DNA of 53,918 nt from a virus, in the IMG/VR virus record IMGVR_UViG_3300047554_000854, positions 1 through 53,918 of that record. One strand, written 5' to 3'. The position numbers and the translations under genes are program-made. Every line of letters begins with the position of its first letter. Positions within the stretch are counted from its first letter, which is position 1. Under the pieces are notes generated by a model. It saw only the letters and a list, made by a program, of their open reading frames with translations, was not told where the DNA came from and made no database searches. Positions 6,987 to 15,156 of this stretch are shown in pieces.

Positions 6987-8006
6987 ATGACAACAACCAC
7001 AGCACCAGAAACCAAGTCGCTAGACGACATTTACCCAGACCTCTCCAAGTTGGTCTATGGGGTAGCAATCCAGAGCCTAGACGCAGGTTCTATTCCCTCG
7101 GGACTAGAGAGCCTAATGCCTACTGCTGGTCGTGCTAACCTTAGAGCAAAGGGCGGAGAGAAATCAGCAAGCACCCCAAAGGCAAAGGCAGAGAAAATGG
7201 TGGACGCACTCGTAGGTGAGGAGAAATACACTCGCCCTAATGGTCGTGACTACTACGCTCGCAAGTGGGGCGAACACACCGACATTGAGGTTCTACGCAA
7301 GGCTCGTGAGGCAAAGCAGTATGTTCTGCTCTATGGCAACCCGGGCTGTGGCAAAACTGCTCTCGTTGAGGGTGCTTTCGGGGACGACCTCTACACCATT
7401 ATTGGAACAGGCGACACAGAGGTAGGCGACTTCCTCGGTGGCTATGTCCAGACCCCAAGTGGCGGTTTTGAGTGGGTGGACGGAGTTCTGACCAAAGCAG
7501 TTGAGGAGGGCAAAGTCCTACTCATTGACGAGATTGGTCTGATTGACCCAAAGGTTCTCTCGCTTGTCTATGGTCTTATGGACGGACGAGATGAACTCAC
7601 GATTACAGCCAACCCCGAGCGTGGCACTATCAAAGCCAAAGAGGGCTTTTATGTAATCTCGGCTACCAACCCGAACGCCCCAGGGGTTCGCTTGTCGGAG
7701 GCTCTGCTCTCTCGCCACTCAATCCACGCAGAAATGACTACTGATTGGGGTCTTGCTCGCAAGTTGGGTGTCCCTGTTTCGGCAGTTACTCTGGCACAGA
7801 ACCTCGCCAAGAAACAGGTCGCAGGTGAAGTTTCGTGGTCGCCAGCGTTCCGAGAGTTGGAGGCGTTTAGGGACTTGGCTACCACCTTTGGAACTCGGTG
7901 GGCTGTCCAGAACCTCCTAGCAACTGCCCCAGAAATGGACAGGTCAGTTGTGGCGGAACTCGCTACTCGTATCTTTGGCGAGGAGTGCCGACCAGCAAAG
8001 ATTTAG
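6987..8006 (+). CDS. AAA+ ATPase, CobS/MoxR-like
   Basis: 339 residues. Walker A GNPGCGKT at residues 117-124 and Walker B VLLIDEI (D181, E182) are both clear. A GDFLGGYVQ segment follows the first, and a sensor-like ISATNPNAPG precedes an arginine-containing LLSRH. This is the MoxR/CobS branch of AAA+ ATPases, which typically pairs with a VWA-domain protein; the next gene is exactly that. Such pairs remodel or insert metal into target complexes, while phage cobS/cobT-type genes have no settled function. ATG 6987 has AAGGACGG upstream. The product is expected to be cytoplasmic and hexameric. Confidence 0.85.
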   Translation: MTTTTAPETKSLDDIYPDLSKLVYGVAIQSLDAGSIPSGLESLMPTAGRANLRAKGGEKSASTPKAKAEKMVDALVGEEKYTRPNGRDYYARKWGEHTDIEVLRKAREAKQYVLLYGNPGCGKTALVEGAFGDDLYTIIGTGDTEVGDFLGGYVQTPSGGFEWVDGVLTKAVEEGKVLLIDEIGLIDPKVLSLVYGLMDGRDELTITANPERGTIKAKEGFYVISATNPNAPGVRLSEALLSRHSIHAEMTTDWGLARKLGVPVSAVTLAQNLAKKQVAGEVSWSPAFRELEAFRDLATTFGTRWAVQNLLATAPEMDRSVVAELATRIFGEECRPAKI

Positions 8007-8057
8007 TTTCCGTCCGAAACTAAAAGTGGAGGGTGTCAAGAAAGTTGCGAAATGGAC

Positions 8058-8087
8058 TTGACACCTTTCCACGACCTATGCTAAGGT
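8058..8087 (+). promoter_or_regulatory. Promoter for the VWA gene
   Basis: TTGACA (8058-8063), 18 bp, TAAGGT (8082-8087), downstream of the ATPase stop. The VWA partner can therefore be transcribed independently. Confidence 0.65.
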
Positions 8088-8129
8088 CTTACTAGCAACA
8101 ACAAACGAAGTCGGGAAAGGACTTTACAA

Positions 8130-9926
8130 ATGGGACACACTTCAAGATTGGCGACACGCACTAGTGCCACGCCTCCTGCTTGGCTAAAGGTTTGCTCGCA
8201 GATTGGCGAACAGGCTAACGCTTGGGCAGACAGAGGCGACCTCGCTGTTTATGGTGGAGAGGACGCAGGTATGGGTCAAGCCCTCGCTTGCTTTATCCAC
8301 GACACAGCAGAAATCGAAATCAACCTACCTATCGCTTTCGGCAAAGCCACCACTCCAGAAATGGTTGGCGACCTACGCCTACGCAAAAATCAGTATGAGT
8401 TCCCAGAGGCGACAGGCGTAATCCTCCACGAGGCATTTCACGCTCGCTACTCTGGCTGGGACTACCCTCGCCTAGAGAGCCTAGACCCAAAGGTGTCTGA
8501 CGCTTTTATGCTCTTGGAGGAGGCTCGCATTGAGGGGCTGGCTGTTTACCACTACCCACAGAACGCTCTGTTCCTACGAGCCTCGGCTATGGGACTTTCG
8601 TTCGCAGAGGCAGAGGAGAGTATGGAGGGCAAATCCACCACTAGTGCTTTCGCTCACCTTTCGGCTCTGACCCTCGCACGAGTGGACGCTGGCGTTCTGG
8701 ACGAGTTTGATGTTGCGAACTTGGAACGACTTATCCTGACCAAGATTAGCGAGGCTACTCTGGACACGCTACGAGAAATCTGGCGTGAGTTCCAGACCCT
8801 AAATGTTTCCCAGATTGCTCGGGGTATCGAACTTGCCGAGGCTTGGGTCAAGGCTGTTGCGGAACAGGCAGAGGCTAATGGCGAACCTGCCGAGCCAACA
8901 GAGGCAGAGAAAGAGGCTATGGCAGAGGCTATGGCACAGGCTCTCTCCGAGATTATGGACGCTCTGGGTGAGGCTATGGGAGATGTTGCCAGCGACAACG
9001 CTGACGCTCTCGCTGACCAAGAGCAGGACGAGAAACGCAAAGAGGAGGCAAAGGAACGAGCCTCTGCGAGCAAGGAGAAAGCCAAGCGTGAGGCAGAGGC
9101 AGAAAAGGTTTTCGCCTCGCCTAGTTCTGGTTCGCCTAGTGGCTCTGGCTCTCGTTCACGCCTACACCAAACTCGCCAGCCAAAAGGCGGAGAGCGAGCA
9201 GGGGCGGTCAAGTTGGCACAGATGTTAGAGAAAGCCAAGTATGTCGAACGCTCGGTTACAGAGGTGGACAGCGTAATCCCACAGGGTCGCCTCCGTCCTC
9301 GTGCTTTGGTTCAGAAAAAGGCGTTGGAGAGCAAGGGCGTTCGCTCTGACCTCCCGACTTGGAGAGCAACCAAGCGTAAGCACACAGACGACCCAGAACT
9401 TTCGATTGGCGTTATGGTGGACATTTCTGGTTCTATGGGTTCGGCTATGGAGAGTATGGCGAGTATCGCTTGGATTTTGTCCGAGGCAGGTCGCAGGGTT
9501 CAGGCTAGAACTGCTATGGTCTATTTCGGCTCGGGCGTATTCCCTACGCTCAAGGTCGGACAGCACCTCCCCGAAGTCAAGGTGTTCACAGCACCAGACG
9601 GAACAGAGGAGTTTGAAACAGGCTACAAAGCACTTGACGGAGTTCTCGGGCTGACCTACCGCTCGGGCGTGAAGTTGCTCGTAATCGTTTCGGACGGACA
9701 CTACCGCCACGACCAGACCGAGGCTCTGGACAAGGCACTCGCCGAGTGCGAGCGTTCAGGCGTGGGCGTTCTATGGATTACTCCGAAAGAGTGCTACTCG
9801 GGGATTGAGCGACAACTCGCCAGCACCCACGCAGAACACCTAACCGCCACCGACACCGACACGATTGCTATGGCTATCGGGAACTCGGTGAGCAAGGCAC
9901 TCGCTAGGATTGGAGGGAGGGTGTAA
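8130..9926 (+). CDS. VWA-domain / putative metallopeptidase protein (CobT- or DUF2201-like)
   Basis: 598 residues. The N-terminal domain contains HEAFH at 100-104, an HExxH zinc-protease signature. The middle (about 230-330) is a highly charged, E/K/A-rich helical linker. The C-terminal VWA domain has an intact MIDAS start, DISGS (D431, S433, S435), and a second aspartate in IVSDGHY. HExxH plus VWA is the arrangement of DUF2201-type predicted metallopeptidases and is also reminiscent of CobT. It lies directly after an AAA+ ATPase of the matching family, so the two products probably act together. ATG 8130 has GGAAAGGAC upstream. Confidence 0.8.
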   Translation: MGHTSRLATRTSATPPAWLKVCSQIGEQANAWADRGDLAVYGGEDAGMGQALACFIHDTAEIEINLPIAFGKATTPEMVGDLRLRKNQYEFPEATGVILHEAFHARYSGWDYPRLESLDPKVSDAFMLLEEARIEGLAVYHYPQNALFLRASAMGLSFAEAEESMEGKSTTSAFAHLSALTLARVDAGVLDEFDVANLERLILTKISEATLDTLREIWREFQTLNVSQIARGIELAEAWVKAVAEQAEANGEPAEPTEAEKEAMAEAMAQALSEIMDALGEAMGDVASDNADALADQEQDEKRKEEAKERASASKEKAKREAEAEKVFASPSSGSPSGSGSRSRLHQTRQPKGGERAGAVKLAQMLEKAKYVERSVTEVDSVIPQGRLRPRALVQKKALESKGVRSDLPTWRATKRKHTDDPELSIGVMVDISGSMGSAMESMASIAWILSEAGRRVQARTAMVYFGSGVFPTLKVGQHLPEVKVFTAPDGTEEFETGYKALDGVLGLTYRSGVKLLVIVSDGHYRHDQTEALDKALAECERSGVGVLWITPKECYSGIERQLASTHAEHLTATDTDTIAMAIGNSVSKALARIGGRV

Positions 9927-9975
9927 GCCTCCCCCACAAGAACCCGATAGGGATTGAGCAACCGAGGAGTTTCCG

Positions 9976-10056
9976 TCCCCTTTCACCTCACCTGCTCTCC
10001 CTGTCGGTCAGAGAACCCCCGAGATTTCCTTCCCATTTCTCTCGGGGGTTTTCGCT
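9976..10056 (+). terminator. Terminator with upstream CCCCTTTC segment
   Basis: CCCCCGAGA (10016-10024) pairs with TCTCGGGGG (10040-10048), followed by TTTTCG. About 35 bases before it the 3' UTR carries CCCCTTTC (9978-9985), a word found in C-rich RNA loops elsewhere in the window. Confidence 0.75.
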
Positions 10057-10142
10057 TACCCCCGAGCCTGTATTCGTTTTTTCCTGAAGGCGGCAAGCAA
10101 CTTCTCATTAGTGTTGGAAAGTTTTACTGAAGGGGGTTGTTG

Positions 10143-10175
10143 ACAACTTCGCACTAGTGGTGTAAGGTCTAGGTA
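10143..10175 (+). promoter_or_regulatory. Promoter with AACTTC repeat in the spacer
   Basis: TTGACA overlapping AACTTCGCACTAGTGG (10145-10160), then a TAAGGT -10 near 10162-10167. A second copy, AACTTCTCATTAGTG, lies 46 bp upstream at 10099-10113. Confidence 0.7.
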
Positions 10176-10200
10176 AGGACGAAACGAAAGGACGGCAAGC

Positions 10201-10602
10201 GTGATTGACACAATGCCATTCCCATACCTCAACGAGTATGACCTAAACATCTGGATAGATGATGACGGATACTTACGAGCTAGTGCTTACCAACTCTGCC
10301 TTGATAAATCTATTGGGGTGGACGAACACGGAGAGCCTACCTACCAGCCTACGAACTACGGCTGTTCTGACGCATTTACTTTGGTCTGTATCCACGAACA
10401 CGAATACATTGGGATTGACAGGGACGAACTATACGCTCGCCTTGATGATGAGTGGGACACTATTACAGGGTTCTTGTCTGACCCTCGTGAGTGGAAGTCA
10501 GACTTCCCCGAGTTCTACGAGTTGGTCTGTGACGCAATCAAAGAGGAACTTATGGACGAGTTCGGAAACCTGAAGTATTACGAGGCTTGCCAACACGCCT
10601 AA
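10201..10602 (+). CDS. Hypothetical acidic protein
   Basis: 133 residues, strongly acidic, no recognised motif. I chose GTG 10201 because AAAGGA (10187-10192) sits eight bases upstream; ATG 10213 would be too far from it. It has its own repeat-containing promoter and is followed by another promoter of the same type. Confidence 0.6.
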   Translation: MIDTMPFPYLNEYDLNIWIDDDGYLRASAYQLCLDKSIGVDEHGEPTYQPTNYGCSDAFTLVCIHEHEYIGIDRDELYARLDDEWDTITGFLSDPREWKSDFPEFYELVCDAIKEELMDEFGNLKYYEACQHA

Positions 10603-10612
10603 AAATGAACTT

Positions 10613-10642
10613 GACAACTTCTCACTAATCGTGGTAAGGTCT
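10613..10642 (+). promoter_or_regulatory. Promoter with AACTTC repeat in the spacer
   Basis: TTGACA directly overlapping AACTTCTCACTAATCG (10616-10631), then TAAGGT about 17-18 bp downstream. This is the third promoter of this kind in the region. Confidence 0.7.
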
Positions 10643-10668
10643 AAGTATCTCCTAGAAAGGGAAATGAA

Positions 10669-10953
10669 ATGGACGACAAAGAACTAGCCCTCTCGGCAAT
10701 CGTGCTGTTGGGCGTTACCATTGAGAGCCACACAGACATAGGGCTATCTACGCCTCTGTTCTATGACGCTCTTACTGGGGCAATCGAACTAGCACAGCAC
10801 CTCGGCATTGAGGAACTGACCACACGCCTACAATCTCTACAAATCGAAGTTGGCGAGATGAACCTAACTCTCGCCGAGAAAGCAAAGAAACTCGCCAGCG
10901 ACTTTGGCGACCTACACGAAGTATTGGAACAACTAGGTTCGGAGGAGAACTAA
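10669..10953 (+). CDS. Hypothetical helical protein
   Basis: 94 residues, largely helical with a coiled-coil-like C-terminal half. The ribosome site is AAAGGGAAATGAA. The stop overlaps the next start (TAATG), so translation of the DUF1281-like protein is coupled to it. No family recognised. Confidence 0.6.
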   Translation: MDDKELALSAIVLLGVTIESHTDIGLSTPLFYDALTGAIELAQHLGIEELTTRLQSLQIEVGEMNLTLAEKAKKLASDFGDLHEVLEQLGSEEN

Positions 10954-12026
10954 TGCCAAACTGGGTTTACAACTATGTATCTATCTCTGGTAAGACAGAG
11001 GACTTGATTGCTTTTGCTAGGAAAGCAGAACAGCAACACGAAACTCAATGGCTCTCGGAGGAGTGGGTTCGCAACGAGGACGGAACTAACACTCGTATCC
11101 CCGAGGAGGAACGCAAGGTAGAGATAGAACTATCTGGCAAGAGCGACCTATCATTCTGGAACTTCATACGACCAACTGACGAGGAACTGCCTTACTACTT
11201 TGGGCACTTGGTCAAGGAGGAGGACAAGCCTGACCCTGACGCAACTTTGGACGAGCGTATGGCTAAGGCTATGTTGTTCTCTGGGTCTGGTTGGTATGAC
11301 TGGAACATACGCAACTGGGGTTGTAAGTGGGACGCTAGTGACGCAGAGTTGAGCACCGACCTTGCTGAACTAGACGGACACATAAACAACACCCTCTCCT
11401 ATCGGTTCTCTACGGCGTGGTCTGTTCCTCAACCTATCTTTGAGGCTATGGTCAAGCAACACCCCGAGTTGGACTTCGACTTTGAGAGCGAGGAGGAACA
11501 GGGCTGGGGCGTGAAGTTTACTTCGTCTGACGGCGAGGAGGACGGCGAGGAACGCTCGCTAATCGAAACCGAGAGTTGGGACATACCAGCAAGCCACGCC
11601 GACTATGTGGCGAGGGACAACATTGACGGCTGTGTTTGTAACTGGGGAGATGAGGAGGACGATTGGTTTGAGGATTGCCCTCGCCCTGAAAAGGACTTCT
11701 ATGTGGTCATTACCAAGACCTACCGAGTAACCACTCACTCTGCCGAGAACGCTTGGGAACTCGCACAGGACAACGACCCTGACGAGCAAATGGAACTCCT
11801 AGACGAAACTCAAATCTGGGTCAAGGGCGAGAACGGCGAGCGTCTGTATCCGACACTCGGGGACGGCGAGCCAACCGAGAAACTCTGTAACCACAGGTTC
11901 GTCCCTCGCTATGTCGCTGACGAGAACGGAGAGGGTTCTGTGTATTCAGGCGTGCTTGCTTGTGTGTTCTGTAACGAGGAACGAGCGAGCGAAACGGACG
12001 AGATTGTGACGGAGGTGAACAAATGA
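10953..12026 (+). CDS. DUF1281 / Api92-like protein
   Basis: 357 residues. The N-terminus MPNWVYNYVSISG matches the hallmark opening of DUF1281 (Api92-like, ferredoxin-fold) proteins common in phages and plasmids. Aromatic-rich motifs follow (WYDWNIRNWGCKWD near residue 110 and YRFSTAWSVP near 150), also as in that family. The C-terminal 130 residues are extra and end with a CNHRF...CVFC zinc-binding-like pair. Function of the family is unknown. It is coupled to both neighbours by four-base or smaller overlaps. Confidence 0.7.
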   Translation: MPNWVYNYVSISGKTEDLIAFARKAEQQHETQWLSEEWVRNEDGTNTRIPEEERKVEIELSGKSDLSFWNFIRPTDEELPYYFGHLVKEEDKPDPDATLDERMAKAMLFSGSGWYDWNIRNWGCKWDASDAELSTDLAELDGHINNTLSYRFSTAWSVPQPIFEAMVKQHPELDFDFESEEEQGWGVKFTSSDGEEDGEERSLIETESWDIPASHADYVARDNIDGCVCNWGDEEDDWFEDCPRPEKDFYVVITKTYRVTTHSAENAWELAQDNDPDEQMELLDETQIWVKGENGERLYPTLGDGEPTEKLCNHRFVPRYVADENGEGSVYSGVLACVFCNEERASETDEIVTEVNK

Positions 12027-12223
12027 GCAACCGAGTAATCAAGGTAGGTGTCACCTTTGAGTTCTACCCTGACGGAGAACACTCTGACCTGTTTGACGAG
12101 GAGGACACGCTGGACGAGATAATCGCCTACGCAAAGTCAATGACCTCCGAGGACATAGACCGCCTCGTGAAATACAACGAGGTCTGGGACGCACTCCAAG
12201 TGGAAGTCCTGACCGAGGAATAG
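12023..12223 (+). CDS. Small hypothetical protein
   Basis: 66 residues, acidic, starting in a four-base ATGA overlap with the DUF1281-like gene. It begins with a short beta-like segment (KVGVTFEFYP) followed by helices. It is the last gene of the 10669-12223 operon. No family recognised. Confidence 0.55.
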   Translation: MSNRVIKVGVTFEFYPDGEHSDLFDEEDTLDEIIAYAKSMTSEDIDRLVKYNEVWDALQVEVLTEE

Positions 12224-12434
12224 ACCAACCCCCAGTAGAGGGTGACACCTGAGCAAGTGTTCTAAACTGCTCACCCAAACTTTAGCCACCTCTGTATTCG
12301 TTTTTTCCCCACGAAAAACTCGTTGGAAAATGGATTTGACATTAGAGAGCAGATGTGGTTCAATAGTTCTTGTCAGGTTCAGATAGCCTGATGAAACGCA
12401 AAGCCCAATGATACACGAGTAGAAAGTAAATCAA

Positions 12435-12809
12435 ATGGCAACTGCTATCAAGACAGCTGGACAGACAGCACAGGCAACACAGGCAGAGGCAGAGGTTCGT
12501 ATCTCTCCCAAAGCCCAGAAAGCGGTAAAGGCTCTCGCCTCTGCTCACGAGCAGGAGAAAGTCATTGACGCAATCATCAAGGAAAGTCGTGAGGCTATCC
12601 TCGCTGAACTCGGCAACGACACCAGCAAGTTTGGTGTGGACGCACGAGGCAAGCGTCTAGTCAAGGTTCAGGTCGTAATGCCCAAAGACCCTACTCGCTA
12701 CGACACAGCAGAGTTGGTCAAGTTCCTTGCCAAGACCCAGCCAGAAATCTTGGCTATGTTCAAGGCAGAGGACGCTAAGGCGACCACACGAGTTCTGACC
12801 CTCAACTAG
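12435..12809 (+). CDS. Hypothetical protein, member of a three-copy helical family
   Basis: 124 residues: an Ala/Thr-rich N-terminus, a helix (VKALASAHEQEKVIDAII), then AILAELGN and a beta-rich C-terminal half with D-P-T-R-Y-D-T-A-x-L. The same architecture appears in the genes at 19626 and 32504: helix, LRAELG, a short beta segment, then R/D-L-x-x-x-x-P-E. The three are probably paralogues. The ORF follows its own promoter (TTGACA near 12337). Its 3' UTR carries a C-rich-loop hairpin. Confidence 0.6.
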   Translation: MATAIKTAGQTAQATQAEAEVRISPKAQKAVKALASAHEQEKVIDAIIKESREAILAELGNDTSKFGVDARGKRLVKVQVVMPKDPTRYDTAELVKFLAKTQPEILAMFKAEDAKATTRVLTLN

Positions 12810-12820
12810 GGTCAGACCCG

Positions 12821-12922
12821 AGGGGCGACAGAGAAACCCCCCTTTCGCTCTGTCGCCTCTCCCCAAAGCAAACGCTCTCTGGATAGATACTGCTACCTCT
12901 ATCCAGAGGGCGTTTCTTTTCA
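12821..12922 (+). ncRNA. 3' UTR with C-rich-loop hairpin plus terminator (6C-like arrangement)
   Basis: Hairpin 1: AGGGGCGACAGAG (12821-12833) pairs with CTCTGTCGCCTCT (12848-12860), 13 bp including a wobble pair. Its 14-nt loop reads AAACCCCCCTTTCG, containing six cytosines. Hairpin 2: an 18-bp terminator stem (12870-12887 with 12898-12915) followed by TTTCTTTT. A C-rich hairpin followed by a second hairpin ending in U residues is the layout of actinobacterial 6C RNAs. Confidence 0.6.
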
Positions 12923-13026
12923 CTCGGGCTGTATTCGTTTTTTCCCACGCCGAGTGTGCGAACGCCACGACTTTTGATTAGTGATTGGTTGTTGCGAAAT
13001 GTCTTAGGGTCTGGTAAGGTTTAGGT

Positions 13027-13494
13027 ATGGCAAAAGACAACTTGGCTCACTACTGCGAAATCTGTGGCTACACGCTACCAGAGGACGCTATTGAACCCTG
13101 CCCTTGTGTGAACAGACAGGACAGCGCGTTCTACACAGACGAGGCTGGACACGAGGTAGTTTGGTCTAGGTATGGCGAAGTTGCTTACCAAGTTATTCGT
13201 AATGGGGAAATGAAAATCCACTACACAGACCCCGAGGGAAAAGAACACACGATTAGATACACAGGCGACCTAGACGACTTGGGTATTGACACAGACGAGA
13301 AACTCTACGAGATGAACACGCTTGACGAGGAGAAATGGTCTTGGGTTCATAACTCTTGGTTTGAGGTATGGGACGCACAGGACGGGACTTTTGAGTTGGA
13401 CGAATACTACTCTGAACCTATTGACACACTTGACGAGGCTGTGGCTTATGCCTTAGAGTTACACGAGCAATACATCAAAGAGAGGACAAAGTAA
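13027..13494 (+). CDS. Hypothetical protein with N-terminal zinc knuckle, leaderless
   Basis: 155 residues. The N-terminus has CEIC and CPC separated by 16 residues, a likely zinc-binding knuckle. The rest is beta-rich and aromatic. A -10 (TAAGGT near 13015-13020) ends seven bases before ATG 13027 and no ribosome site exists, so the transcript is probably leaderless. The gene abuts the ClgR-like regulator with no gap. Confidence 0.6.
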   Translation: MAKDNLAHYCEICGYTLPEDAIEPCPCVNRQDSAFYTDEAGHEVVWSRYGEVAYQVIRNGEMKIHYTDPEGKEHTIRYTGDLDDLGIDTDEKLYEMNTLDEEKWSWVHNSWFEVWDAQDGTFELDEYYSEPIDTLDEAVAYALELHEQYIKERTK

Positions 13495-13785
13495 ATGCTT
13501 TACAGACACGCACTAGGAGAAGTTCTCCGAGAGGAACGCCACGCACAGGGTAAGACCCTACGCACGATTTCAGGCACAGGGCGTATCGCTCTGGGATACC
13601 TCTCCGAGATTGAGAGAGGCGACAAGGAGATTTCATCTGAAATCCTCGCTGGGGTTGCTGACGCTCTGGGACTACAAACCTCCGACATCATCATCAGGGC
13701 AGGTCTGCGTATGGCTGGGCTATTAGTTCCCGACACGGCAGAAACGCTACTTGACGAATACGCCGACCTTGTGGTAAGGTCTTAG
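13495..13785 (+). CDS. ClgR-like XRE-family transcription regulator
   Basis: 96 residues. The N-terminal 65 residues form an XRE helix-turn-helix: RHALGEVLREERHAQGKTLR, then GYLSEIERGDKEISSEILAG, then VADALGL. This combination, especially GYLSEIERG-x-K-E-x-S-S-E, is characteristic of the actinobacterial ClgR group, which activates Clp protease and stress genes. The C-terminal tail is shorter than in many cellular ClgR proteins and does not end in the usual degradation signal I would expect. It starts one base after the previous stop and is co-transcribed with it. It may redirect host proteolysis or control phage promoters; the target is not visible. Confidence 0.75.
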   Translation: MLYRHALGEVLREERHAQGKTLRTISGTGRIALGYLSEIERGDKEISSEILAGVADALGLQTSDIIIRAGLRMAGLLVPDTAETLLDEYADLVVRS

Positions 13786-13809
13786 TAAGACATTCGGGAA
13801 GGAATGGAA

Positions 13810-13941
13810 ATGGAACAGACAACCTGCTACAAGTGCGACACCGAGATACAAGCACCAGAGAACGCGGTTCACCCGCTTTGCTCTGATTGCGACACCGCCT
13901 TTGACGATTGGTTCGCATTGGCTTTGGAGGGTAAGGCGTGA
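13810..13941 (+). CDS. 43-residue zinc-ribbon peptide
   Basis: A short gene encoding a peptide with CYKC and CSDC pairs, a minimal zinc ribbon. GGAAGG lies eight bases before ATG 13810. An ATG at 13804 is too close to it. The stop overlaps the following GTG start in a GTGA junction, strongly suggesting real coupled translation. Confidence 0.6.
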   Translation: MEQTTCYKCDTEIQAPENAVHPLCSDCDTAFDDWFALALEGKA

Positions 13942-14123
13942 GCAAACAGGTTTACTTTGTAGTCGCTGTGGATTTGGAAACAGGCGAGGTTGAGTTTGAT
14001 AACGACACCGCTGACGCTCGCTTCCCTGACGGACTACTCTGGGACGGCGAGGCTTGGCGAGCAGAAACCGAGGACGAGTTCCAAGAGGCTTACGCTAAGG
14101 TCAGACCGATACTTGATAACTAA
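13938..14123 (+). CDS. Small hypothetical protein
   Basis: 61 residues, acidic, GTG start overlapping the preceding stop by four bases. It begins with a beta-strand segment (VYFVVAVDLETGEVEF) and has a helical C-terminus. It is the last gene of the 13027-14123 group. No family recognised. Confidence 0.55.
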   Translation: MSKQVYFVVAVDLETGEVEFDNDTADARFPDGLLWDGEAWRAETEDEFQEAYAKVRPILDN

Positions 14124-14345
14124 ATAGACTTGCCTAGCACGGAAAACCCCGACGGTCGCCGAGGTGTTGGTGTGGGTATTCGGATACTAGTAAAGACGGA
14201 TACCTGCTGACCAACTGCCTTTTATGCTAGGGAAACCGACCGAGTATGTCGCTAAACTATGAAACGCTACACCAACGGCAATCCAGAAGTAATGGCGGAG
14301 TAACTCTCCGTATGAAAATGCGACCGAGGTTGTAGCGTTTCTCCT
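14124..14345 (+). ncRNA. Candidate structured RNA region without ORF
   Basis: No protein-coding potential. CCTAGCA (14133-14139) pairs with TGCTAGG (14225-14231), closing a roughly 85-nt domain with an inner GGTAT/ATACC helix. Downstream AAACGCTAC (14262-14270) pairs with GTAGCGTTT (14332-14340), enclosing a GGAG-TAACT-CTCC hairpin and followed by a pyrimidine tract. It could be a free RNA or a structured 3' UTR; no known family recognised. Confidence 0.4.
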
Positions 14346-14491
14346 TTCTGGGGCGTGTATTCGTTTTTTCCCAGAAGAAAAATCTGAACCTGTCTAACTT
14401 CGCATTAGTGTTTTGATGTTGCGAAAATGTCCTAGCCTGTGGTAAGGTTGATTTGTTGTCGGAAAGGCTGGCAACAGAAAGGGATAGTCCA

Positions 14492-14974
14492 ATGGGGCTA
14501 GACATGTATTTAGAGGCTCGGAAGTATGTTTCGGGTTACGCACACAGACCTCTTGACGACCAGAACGAGTATGAGGAAACTCTGGCTCTAATGGGTCTGA
14601 CTAAGGCTGACTTCTCATCAGAGGCAAGCCCGTTTGGAAGTATCAGTTTGGGTGTCGCTTATTGGCGTAAGGCTAATCAGATACACGCTTGGTTCATCAA
14701 CAACCACGCACCAGAGGGCGTGGACGATTGCCGACCTTTCTTTGTGGGTGGCAAGGACGAACTACTTGTCCTACGAAACTTGTGTCAGGAAGTCTTAGAC
14801 GACCACGACAAGGCAGAGGAACTTCTACCTGTGGGCGAGGGCTTTTTCTTTGGGTCATACGAGTATGACGAGTATTACTTCTCTGACCTCACCAACACGA
14901 TTGAGCAGTTAGACCTACTCATCAAGAACCCGAAGTTTGATAACTTTGATTTTGTTTATCACGCAAGTTGGTAA
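14492..14974 (+). CDS. Conserved phage protein of the MGLDMYL family
   Basis: 160 residues. The N-terminus MGLDMYLEARKYVSGY and the internal YWRKANQIHAWF are the signature of a small protein family widespread in phages and mobile elements, with no assigned function. ATG 14492 is preceded by AGAAAGGGATAG; the earlier TTG at 14453 lacks a ribosome site. The promoter has a TTGCGA -35 and GGTAAGGTT -10 near 14418-14448, with an AACTTCGCATTAGTG repeat just upstream (14396-14410). Confidence 0.7.
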   Translation: MGLDMYLEARKYVSGYAHRPLDDQNEYEETLALMGLTKADFSSEASPFGSISLGVAYWRKANQIHAWFINNHAPEGVDDCRPFFVGGKDELLVLRNLCQEVLDDHDKAEELLPVGEGFFFGSYEYDEYYFSDLTNTIEQLDLLIKNPKFDNFDFVYHASW

Positions 14975-14991
14975 ACCCCTAAACTGAAAGA

Positions 14992-15021
14992 CCCCTAGCG
15001 CACACTAGGGGTTTTTCTTTT
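14992..15021 (+). terminator. Intrinsic terminator
   Basis: CCCCTAG/CTAGGGG stem followed by TTTTTCTTTT. Confidence 0.85.
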
Positions 15022-15156
15022 GGCTGGGTATGTATTCGTTTTTTCCCGCAGCTCAAAAACGCGGGTTCAACTTCGCATTAGTATTTGCTTTTTGAATACA
15101 GGCGTGGTAGAGTGTAGGTATCAACAGGACGAAGCCAAGTAGTCCGAAAGGGAACA

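Noticed and set aside
8654-9238. A 194-codon minus-strand ORF opposite the VWA gene
   Set aside because: It is the shadow of the E/A/K-rich linker; the + strand carries recognisable domains, a ribosome site and a promoter, the minus strand none.
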